The position numbers and the translations under genes are program-made. 64,000 bases of DNA, from positions 5,158,501 to 5,222,500 of the forward strand of contig NC_066279.1 of NCBI RefSeq assembly GCF_905404315.1, in the 5' to 3' direction. Source of the DNA: Leptidea sinapis. Lineage: Eukaryota; Arthropoda; Insecta; Lepidoptera; Pieridae. Below the pieces are notes generated by a model. It was not told where the DNA came from. It was given only the letters and a program-made list of their open reading frames with translations, and searched no databases. This document shows, piece after piece, positions 55,926 through 64,000 of the stretch (position 1 is the stretch's first letter; every line of letters starts with the position of its first letter).

Positions 55926-56846
55926 TTAGCTTTAACTTTTCATATAGGACTAAATATTTATACTATAATATTAGACCTAAACTATAGTAAAATATGACCA
56001 CACTGTAAAAAAACCTCGAAATAGTAATGGATGAGTTACAGCTCAATGGTGGACGGGTTATTCTATGAAATATACTGATTATACTACTTTGAGGGACTAT
56101 GTTGTGTCGGTCGGACGAAAGCGCTGTAGGTAAAGCCGATTTACATTCAGTTAACGACGTATTAGGACTTATTCAAGTTGCTTTTACGTACGTATACGAG
56201 TTAAAGTCAAATATAATGATGTACAAAAAAGAATAACCCTTTAATTATAGGTATTTGAAACTGTTCAGATAGTCTCGTATAGATCGTTTAATATCTACCA
56301 TATTCCGAATATATATAGATCGTATATCTTCCATATTCCGAACTACATTATTACAACTTAATTAACTTTCAGTTACAATTTTTATGCTCTATTTTTTGGG
56401 CTACTTACAACAATTCCTTCATAATACAAACACCCACGTTTGACCCAACTTACTGTTACGTACTCGGGGGCTTTGCCCTCAATATTAGAACATGACAATA
56501 TGCCATCAAAAATAATCCTATGAACAAATCTATCTTTGTTTTGTTGTTATCAACAAATGTATATTTAATAGTAAACTTTATTTCTTTCACGATTTGTTTG
56601 ATAAGTACTAGCTCGTAATAGGACTGTAAGATGTATTAAAAAAGGAAAAGCTATCTACCAAATTGGTAATGCATTTCGATAACATTATTACTTAAAGCAA
56701 CGCAAGTCAGTGTTTATTTCATTAAAGACATTATGGATTCTAAACGAAGCATAAAATAGTTTTATGACCTATAACAGCTGAATTCGCGTGATAACAGCAC
56801 CTATTTAGAATACCATAAAAATAATTATGAAGCGCTATGATACGAG
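55926..56846. other. unassigned; 40-bp imperfect tandem at 56279-56345
   Basis: ATAGATCGT ... CATATTCCGAA is duplicated once at 56279-56345. Otherwise AT-rich without recognised features. Confidence 0.4.
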
Positions 56847-57039
56847 TACTGCCCATTACAATGCAGTGCCGCTCAGGATTCTTGAAAAACCCAAAAATTC
56901 TGAGCGGAACAATTGCGCTCGTCACCTTGAGACATAAGATGTTAAGTCTCATTTGCCCAGTAATTTCACTAGCTACGGCGCCCTTCAGACCGAAACACAG
57001 TAATGTTTACACATTACTGATTCATGGCAGAAATAGGCT
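56847..57039 (-). repeat. SINE-like repeat, copy 12
   Basis: CTGCCCATTACAATGCAGTG, hairpin GCCGCTCAG...CTGAGCGG (56868-56909), AGTAATTTCACTAGCTACGG, CATTACTGATTCATGGCAGA. Lacks the poly(A) end and the first ~80 bp. Confidence 0.82.
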
Positions 57040-57204
57040 AACTGTATACAATAATAGACAAATTATCTCTGCCACAATATTGAGGTGAAATTGTACTCTT
57101 GTTGGCTTTTGAATGGTGTGTGTATCATGCCATAATTACAGGAATATAGGATATTCCATTTTAAGTCACAGGCTCTCAAGCGGAGTAATTTAATTGGCTT
57201 CATA

Positions 57205-57485
57205 CCTTTTTTTATGGTACACGACAATGGCCGTACGGGTCGGCAGAGGTAAAATTCACAGCAACCCACACCGTCTTCCAACACCCGAGGAATCACAGGA
57301 CCATTGCTACCTGCCCTACAGTTTTTTTTGCGTAAAGGTTTGTTTGCGGTAGTTCTTGTTGGCACAGATATAGGTACTATTGATTTTATTTGTTTATGGA
57401 GTGCCGTGCAAAAGGGGCCTTCGGAGATAGAAATTAGGTGAAACAGCTTTTTGGAACACATCCCATGATAACTGTGATAGAAGAA
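57205..57485 (-). pseudogene. LINE ORF2 tail, reverse
   Basis: On the minus strand: GMCSKKLFHLISISEGPF resembles the ECSEELFxLIP block, then KNCRAGSNGPVIPRVLEDGV resembles translation of the GGCCGGCAACGCTCTTGTGA tail in another frame, ending GGTACACGAC...A-rich. The minus frame (57063-57491) is the longest in this part but is a composite of relic and flank. Confidence 0.55.
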
Positions 57486-57661
57486 AAACAATTAACACGC
57501 CCCCACAACCTCAAGTGATTTAGCTGTTTACAGAGCACTGGATCCCCTATAGTTTAAGCAGTTTTACATTGCACTCAGTCAAATCGTTTGTGCTATTTCT
57601 GGGGTGTAAAAGACCAGAGATAGAGATAGACAGAGAGTGTTAGAATATGGGCCAAAATACT

Positions 57662-57951
57662 GGCTTATTATTCTATTAATTACCTCCATTTTTTTTTAAG
57701 CCAATTTTTCAGTATTTCGATACTAGGAGAGGCTCGATTAAGGGAAGGTAGTCTTGTTGAAGAGTGGTGATTCTTTTTATGAGAAAAAGTGATACAATAA
57801 TTAAGACAGTAGTACAGGCAACTTAACTTTTCATATGTCATCATGTCCAAGACGTCCACTGCTGGACAAAGGCCTTCCACAAAGATTTCCACCACCATCG
57901 GTCCTGAACTGCCCTCATTCAACTTTCGAATTTTAAAATTCCGGCCTTAAT
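57662..57951 (-). repeat. LINE 3' end (RTE-like), copy 2
   Basis: Differs from 55633-55925 by scattered substitutions and a 3-base deletion (GATGATACAATA to GATACAATA). Same start (GCTTATTATTCTATTAATTA) and same end (ATTCCGGC(T/C)TTAAT). Confidence 0.7.
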
Positions 57952-60105
57952 AGTACCCGAGACATCTTAGTTCTAAGGAGCACTAATGGCTGGGCCAAGA
58001 GGATGTCATACAGTCCATAAAAGAAAGCACACGGACATTGTCTAGTGCTTGTCAGGACTGCACTAAGTGCTTATATGAAACACTGATAATACAGTTGACT
58101 TTATTGCTACTATACTAACAAATAAAGGGTGTCTAGCAGGAATTTTGCTACATCTATATCAAAAAATTTTACTAGTCATAGAGTACAAGAGACTTTTTAT
58201 GATGGTCAGTGGTGGCACTTTGTGTATCAAGTGGATTATTACACAATGTGTGATGAGAAGCACATAATTAATAGTGAGTGAAGGTTCCCAAAGGAGACAA
58301 CAAAGCAGAAACAGCCTCCACCTGGACTGTGAACAGTAGCAGTGCCAGAACAAATAAGAAGTAGTGTATCTCGAGCTTGAGTTCATGATTAAATTATGTA
58401 ATTCACATAAATAAGTAAGAAAATTGTGGCTTCCAGTGGAATAAGAAATTAACCATTCAAATTATTGTAGCACGAATGAATCCACTATCCATATACAATC
58501 CAAACAAAGTAACATCACAAAACCTTCAAAAAACCTTAAAGGACCATTTTTCAACAGCATGAATATTTGGAAAGATATTGATCTCAGATAAAGCACATTT
58601 ATATCAATGGTGATGTAACAAATAGAACATGAGATTGAAAATCTGAGCAAATCATCCTTGAAAATCTTAAAGAATACTTTCAGAAGTGATTATACTTTCC
58701 AAAAAACATCAACACTGATAACCAGCCGGCTTTTTCATGAGGAAAGAGACTACTGAACTATGTTTTCACATGGGAGACAATTTTCTGTTGGTCTCGCTGG
58801 TGCTGCTACTTGACCTGCAGAAAATAACTGAACTCACCTTCAGAAAGATGGGGCCAGTCAACACACAGAGTTATTGATGGAGTAGGTGTGGTAGATTTAT
58901 TGGCAAAGATCATCAGCAGAGCCGACAAGATAAGTCTCCTTATCTGTCACCATCTATTTCTTGGAGAAATAACTGAAATCTGAAGTTTATATTAACAGTT
59001 CCTGTGAAGATTCAGACCCTACGAAAGACTATATAACACAGAGTTGCAGGCACTCTGCACTCATTTGTACATAAACTCATAAGGTCAATAATTGGAAAGA
59101 GAATTTATTTAGAAAAGATAAAATCTCCGAACATCAAGCTAAATTGCTAAATATTTAATAATAATACATAAATCAAGAAATTATTTAATTTATACATAAT
59201 TAACTGGTAAGAATTAAAAATTTTTGATCCTCTTTACAAAGAGTGCATAATTCAACTTATAAAAATTTAAAAAGCTTAACTTAAACTACAAGAGAAAATA
59301 ATAAACTACAGTGAATTACATACTTGTATGCAAGCAAAAGGATCATAATTAATGGTATAAGAGAATGAAAACTAGATCAAGTCTGATGAAACTAAAAAAA
59401 CATAGTCAAATTAAGACTTAAACTACTATAAATCTAAATTTGTATAATTTAAATTTCAACCTAATTAAAATACCATACAAGTGAATTAGTTTGTATTTAA
59501 TATGTAAGTTCAGATGCCTTTGATTATATTTAATATTTAAGAACAGGAAGAACAGCATAAATTATATTAATATTATAGAAAAAACAACAACTAAGGTTAG
59601 GGGTATAATTCATTTTTCTGGTGTGTTTAACAACAATCTTACCTTTTAAGCTCAGGCTGAAGGTGATGTTTATATTCAATAAACTTCCAAAACAACACAA
59701 TCGAGACAATTTAATGCATTTAAATACATTGAAAAACACATAAACACATAGTCCTTGCTATAAAAGTAGAACTAGAAAGTTTTGTAAGTTATAACGAAAA
59801 TAAAAATATTTACACATTAAAACTGTCTGAAAATTTGGAACTCGCACAGCTCGGCATGCATATATTAACCATAGCCTCGATATGTTTTTTTTAAGATTTT
59901 ATGGCCTGGTAACGATACCTTTAAGCCCATCCTCCATGAGTTAATAGGTACCACAGACTACAGAATAAGTTTTGATACTTAAATACAAACTATAACTTAC
60001 TTACTTAATTACATACCAATGGTCATTAACAACGTATACATACAGATATAGTTTAATACTATAGTTGCATTTGTTTAGAGTATTGATAACAAGACCATAC
60101 ATGCG
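57952..60105. other. unassigned 2.1-kb stretch without recognised repeats
   Basis: 58000-59060 is less AT-rich than its surroundings and free of the families seen elsewhere. The minus frame at 58462-58650 and another around 58790-58930 (STTPTPSITLCVDWPHLSEG) look somewhat protein-like, but no domain is recognised, and no chain of splice sites joins them. 59100-60105 is very AT-rich. Confidence 0.35.
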
Positions 60106-60109
60106 GGAT

Positions 60110-60825
60110 TATACTATATTATATTATAAATATAAAGGACATATTTTATTGTAAAGAGTTGCCCTTGACCTTTAGATAGCAGGTAAAACATCATATTAGG
60201 ACCACAAACGAAGACCCAATTTATATTAAGCCATATAGACAACCACCGGCACAAGCTGAGGAAATAAAACGTCAGGTCGAAAAGCTTCTCAAGGACAACG
60301 TAATTCAGGAATCATATTCGCTGTGGATTGCCCCCGTTCATTTGGTTCCCAAAAAGGCAAGGTAAGGTGAAATATAGAATGGTAATAGACTATCGCCGAC
60401 TAAATGACATAACGATTGACGACAAGTACCCACTTCCCAACATATGCGATTTGTTTGACAAACTTGGGAAAAGCAATTATTTTACAACGTTATATTTAGC
60501 TTCCGGTTTCCAGCAAATTGAAATTTTTGACACTGAGAAAACAGCATTCTCTACCCAAAATGGTCATTACGAATTTCTTCGAATGCCTTTTGGTCTGAAA
60601 ATAGCACCAGCGACCTTCCAACGCACGATGGATAACGTGTTGAGAGGGTTGCAAGGTATACACTGCCTAGCATACCTAGACGATATACTTATATATTCAA
60701 ACAGATTAGTAGAGCATATTCAAAAGTTACGTACCGTGTTCCACAGACTTCGTCAAACGAATTTAAAAGTTCAATTGGACAAGTCTAAGTTTTTACGTAG
60801 GGCGGTGCAGTACTTAGGACATTAA
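60110..60825 (+). pseudogene. Ty3/gypsy (errantivirus-type) reverse transcriptase, 5'-truncated
   Basis: Upstream segment in one frame (about 60140-60355): a KELPLTF block with an in-frame stop, then IRTTNEDPIYIKPYRQPP and KRQVEKLLKDNVIQES, the standard lead-in to Ty3/gypsy RT. After a frameshift near 60350 the main frame (to 60825) holds YRMVIDYRRLND, KYPLPNI, RMPFGLKIAPATFQRTMDNV, YLDD (residues 116-119 counting from 60328) and QLDKSKFL. The motif-A aspartate, expected in FTTLDLASGF, is tyrosine (TAT, 60493-60495). No gag or 5' LTR lies to the left. An RT of an insect retrovirus-like element, inactive. Confidence 0.88.
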
Positions 60826-61055
60826 CCAAATACGGACTTCGACCTAACAACGACAAAATATACGCAGTTTTCAAGTACCCCATGCCACAAACACAGACAG
60901 AAATAAAACGATTCCTGGGTTTTGTTGGATACTATAGACAATTATATATATCAAGGCCTTTTCCAAAATTACACAACCATTGACTTCGTGTCTAAAAAAG
61001 GGTAAGAATATAATAATTATAGATCAAAAGTATACATGTAATTATATATATAAGT
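60826..61055 (+). pseudogene. Ty3/gypsy RT C-terminal/connection region, frameshifted
   Basis: After a frameshift at about 60825: GLRPNNDKIYAVFKYPMPQT and EIKRFLGFVGYYRQ (to about 60940), the conserved RT thumb/connection. Another frame then carries SKITQPLTSCLKKGKN. AT-rich insertion-like sequence (61020-61050) separates it from the RNase H region. Confidence 0.82.
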
Positions 61056-61619
61056 ATAGTATGCACCAATCTTACAATACCCTGACATGACTAAACCATT
61101 CGTACTAACGACCGACACATACGAAGTTGCAATTGGCGCTATATTATCACAAGGCCGCATAGGTGGTGATAAGCCGATAGCCTATGCCAGCAGGACTTTG
61201 ACAGATACTGAAGAAGATATAACACCATTGAACGCGAGTTGTTAGCATTCATATGGGCCACAAAACACTTTCGACCGTATTTATATGGACATAAATTTGA
61301 CATTTACACTGACCACAGACCGTTAGTTTGGCTATACCAACTTAAAGAACCTAATAGTTAGTTAAAGCGTTGGCGCTTGCGCTTGCAAGAATATGACTTC
61401 TGTGTAATATATAAAAATAGGAAACAAAACGCAAACGCAGACGCGCTATCTCGCAATAGACTCAACGCACTAGGAGCCGATGAAGCCGACGGTACCTCAA
61501 TAATTGTTAACGTAGACGAGAAAGAAAAACGATTCCAAAGCTATTTGGAAGACGTGACTAAACAAATTACTGACATATCAAAGGAAGAAATACTGATAAC
61601 TCTAAGACCATTTCAATAG
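61056..61619 (+). pseudogene. Ty3/gypsy RNase H and linker
   Basis: Blocks PDMTKPFVLTTDTYEVAIGA, ILSQGRIGGDKPIAYASRTL, ELLAFIWATKHFRPYLYGHK and YTDHRPLVWLYQLKEPN match Ty3/gypsy RNase H, and the acidic residues in TTD, (R)EL, TDH and NADALS are kept. Frame changes near 61225 and a stop in the PNS*LKRW region (about 61360) break it. The frame 61377-61619 continues through IYKNRKQNANADALSRN into a linker and is cut by a frameshift near 61607. Confidence 0.85.
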
Positions 61620-62272
61620 CTGACTCCGACAGAACAGCAATAGCCAGTCCTGCAACGATTTCAGACATAGATATGGTTGAACAACCATCAACTTATCCCA
61701 TACCATCTGAATCTACTTCCACTCAAACAATTAATTCGGCTAAAGATCTTGAGTCTCACGGAATACCTATCCTAAACGAAGCTATAGATACAAAACCAAA
61801 CCAGATACTTGTATTTAGCTGGTTTCGTAATGAAACCCAAGTGAAACATATATCTAGGGACACAAAAAAAGTGTTAGAGGTATTTCTACCCCTACACAAC
61901 CTTGAACTTATTAAATCATTTTTAAAGAATTATATAAAGCCGAAAACGAAATATTTTATTTACTTTGAGAATCCTGAACATAGAAAAGATTTCAGTAATA
62001 TAATTGTTTCATTATTTAAAAAGGGTATGGTTAACTTTTACGAATGTACTGAGCGCGTTTATATTGAGGATGAACAGGAACAAAGAGCTATTGTGATTAA
62101 ATTACACGAGGGCAAAACTTGCCACCGCGGTATTACAGAAACTATCAACTTATTACTACGTACTTATTATTGGCAAAATATGAATGAAACCGTTTCCGCC
62201 ATAATAAATTCTTGCGAACACTGTGAAATTTCTAAATATGATAGAAAACACAAATGCAAAATGCACTTTTGA
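61607..62272 (+). pseudogene. Ty3/gypsy linker and integrase zinc-binding domain
   Basis: Open from about 61607 (first Met at 61673) to 62272. The C-terminal part holds the integrase HHCC motif: with residue 1 at 61673, H145, H151, C181 and C184 (LHEGKTCHRG ... NSCEHC), spacing H-X5-H-X29-C-X2-C. The preceding ~130 residues, including VFSWFRNETQVKH and FIYFENPEHRKDF, are element-specific. The frame shifts at about 62250 into the catalytic core. Confidence 0.86.
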
Positions 62273-62500
62273 AGAAATCATCATCGATCTGTTTAGCATA
62301 GAATCAAAATATTACTTGACTATAATTGACGCTTTCAGGAAACTGGGACAAGCTATAGAAATTCCATCAAGGTCAACACCAGAAGTAGTTAAAGCACTTA
62401 TCAAATACTTTTCTTTTTACGGTATTCCCCAGAAAATTAGTTCGAATCCTGGAACCGAGTTCAATAACGAATTATTCAGAACTGACAGAATTATATAAAA
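62223..62500 (+). pseudogene. Ty3/gypsy integrase catalytic core, first part
   Basis: From about 62262 the frame reads FEEIIIDLFSIESKYYLTII, AIEIPSRSTPEVVKALIKYF and KISSNPGTEFNNEL. The first catalytic D is at residue 22 (62286-62288). The second, expected in an SD(N/P)GTEF context, is asparagine (N75, AAT at 62445-62447). A frameshift near 62480 ends this segment. Both features make the integrase inactive. Confidence 0.87.
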
Positions 62501-63133
62501 TTAAGCTACACATAGATACACCCAATAACCCGAACTCTTTGGGTTTGATAGAACGGTTTCATTCCACAATAATAGAAATTTGCCGATTGGTTAAATATGA
62601 GAGAAAATACACAGATGCAGCATCTATAATGACGTATTCCATTATGGCCTACAATAATACAATACACAGCGCCATAGACTTATCACCATTCGAAGTTGTA
62701 TTTGGTCGCACTGAATTAAACTCCACATTCGACTATGACTTTGACAAAGCCTACAGACAACAATTAATTAAAGACCATAAGAATAGAACTCAAACATTTA
62801 TTAGAAAAACTAAAAACCCAAAAAGAAAATATTAATAACAAGCGAGGTGGCGAATCTGGACCATCGTTAGTATCAGGACAAACTATTTTTGCTAAAGCCG
62901 TTAACAAAAGACAAGCTAAAGATAAACCTAGGTTCCAAAAAGCTGCCGTAACTGGTCAGATAGATCGCAATTTTGTTCCAATAAAACTAAGAGATAGAAT
63001 CACAAAAGTTCCAATTAAAAATATAAAACGTCCTCCACAGGTGGTGTCTACTTCTGGCGATATGGATAACGACGAATCAGGCCCTTTCAAACCAGCATCT
63101 CCCAAACCAGGCCCTTCAAGCAGTAAAGATTAA
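62481..63133 (+). pseudogene. Ty3/gypsy integrase second part and pol C-terminus
   Basis: The frame carrying MGLIERFHSTIIEICRL (from 62539) holds the third catalytic residue, glutamate (62551-62553), then ASIMTYSIMAYNNTIHSAID and LSPFEVVFGRTELNSTFDYD. It stops near 62835 after a frameshift. A second frame continues from about 62810 through GQTIFAKAVNKRQAKDKPRF and KVPIKNIKRPPQVVS, ending in a proline/serine-rich tail (KPGPSSSKD) with TAA at 63131-63133. Content and order are those of errantivirus pol C-termini. Confidence 0.85.
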
Positions 63134-63136
63134 TAA

Positions 63137-64000
63137 AAACCCAGGTATTCTACCGGTGAAGTTAGGTCAAGCGTATATACAGCACGATAAATGGTCAATA
63201 GTTAAAATAAATAATAATCAACTTTACAGGCATTAGTACTGATCTTTCCTTCAATGTCCAAAAATATTGTGAATTTAGTAAAAAGATACACCCGAATAAA
63301 TCATATGCAAATGAGTTCATGAGCCTTAAAACACAGGTAGAATATATTCAAAATGAGACTCTAGAAAAATTACGAGAATTAGTCCCTTCCAAAAGATACA
63401 CACGTGGGTTAGTAATCCCTAAGGCTCTATAATCAAAGTTATTACCGCAAACCTTGATCACGAAGATGCACTTAGGTACGACGACATAATTAGTAATATT
63501 CAAACCAGAGAACAAGCAATCTCTAACAAATTTACTGTGATATCTGAAATGTTGGATCACTTTCTGAACTCTACCAAGACAATTGACGAAAACACTAAGA
63601 AAATGAATGCACGCATAAAACTAATTGAATATCTTGTAAAAGATCTTACAGGCAAGGACAATCATTCCATCTAAATGTCTCTTGTATCAGGATTACTGAA
63701 TCAATTTATAGTAAACTTTAGAACCATCTATGTAAAACTTAGTGAAATAGAAACAGCCTTAGCATTCAGTAAAGTGTCTGTTTTACAAAAGTCTGTCAAT
63801 AATTCTGCTGAATTATTAGAACTGTTGAAACATATTAGAAAATATGATAACTTGATGTATTCTGTAAATGAACAAAATTTAATGAATATAGAGGAATCAT
63901 TGTCTGTAAAATCTTACTATAACGAAATAACGTTTATTATTGAAGCTCCACTTATTGATAATGTAACTTATAATTATTATAAATTGAACTCCCTCCCTAT
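63137..64000 (+). pseudogene. errantivirus-type env relic, incomplete at window edge
   Basis: Downstream of pol, as in env-bearing insect Ty3/gypsy elements. Segments in shifting frames: PGILPVKLGQAYIQHDKWSI (63138-63215); a stretch to about 63410 including YCEFSKKIHPNKSYANEF and EKLRELVPSKRYTRGLV; then, after a frameshift and in-frame stop near 63420, a helical region (DALRYDDIISNIQTREQAIS ... ENTKKMNARIKLIEYL) to a stop near 63672; then a frame open from 63675 to the window end. RYTR followed by a glycine-hydrophobic stretch resembles a furin-type cleavage site before a fusion peptide. Not functional. Confidence 0.75.

Noticed and set aside
57063..57491. 142-codon minus-strand frame as a host gene
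   Set aside because: Its readable blocks match a LINE tail translated partly in an alternate frame; the C-terminal part is flank.
60328..60330. ATG at 60328 as the start of the RT protein
   Set aside because: RT similarity continues upstream in another frame; the ATG is created by the frameshifted reading.

Overview
The window looks like repeat-dense, AT-rich intergenic or intronic DNA from a moth or butterfly. That reading rests on families I recognise as lepidopteran: a tRNA-derived SINE, short Helitrons of the TCTATACTAATATT...CAGCTAG type, non-LTR reverse transcriptase tails, a mariner relic, and an errantivirus-type Ty3/gypsy element. I found no intact host protein gene. Almost every short open frame is a relic or shadow of a repeat. 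Family names come from memory of sequence motifs; no database search was run.

Layout. 1-6.4 kb: a tRNA-derived SINE, old repeat fragments and a LINE tail. 6.4-13.5 kb: a TIR MITE ('MITE A') split by a second MITE with a TTA duplication, a tRNA-like composite repeat, and a palindromic MITE. 14-33 kb: repeat 'X', several copies of a poly(A)-ended SINE-like family with a conserved hairpin, three MITE families, LINE 3' ends, and a stack at 20.7-21.7 kb (LINE fragment, perfect palindrome, second LINE, Helitron inserted in it). 35-39.8 kb: an RTE-like LINE tail, two Helitrons head to tail, and a second copy of repeat X cut by a LINE tail and by a 1.3-kb TIR element that itself carries a LINE tail. 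40-55 kb: more SINE and LINE pieces, a dense run of Helitrons in both orientations, a broken mariner transposase, and a large foldback. 55.6-58 kb: two nearly identical ~290-bp LINE 3' copies 2 kb apart. 58-60.1 kb: a stretch without recognised repeats.

60.1-64 kb: a 5'-truncated Ty3/gypsy element with order RT, RNase H, integrase, pol C-terminus, env, running off the right edge. Several frameshifts and stops break it, and a catalytic aspartate is replaced in both RT (D to Y) and integrase (D to N), so it cannot be active as it stands. The window is best read as a record of successive insertions. The most informative parts are the nested insertions with recognisable target duplications or empty-site relatives, the tandem Helitrons, two perfect snap-back palindromes in transposon relics, and the 1.3-kb TIR element, which I cannot assign to a named family.
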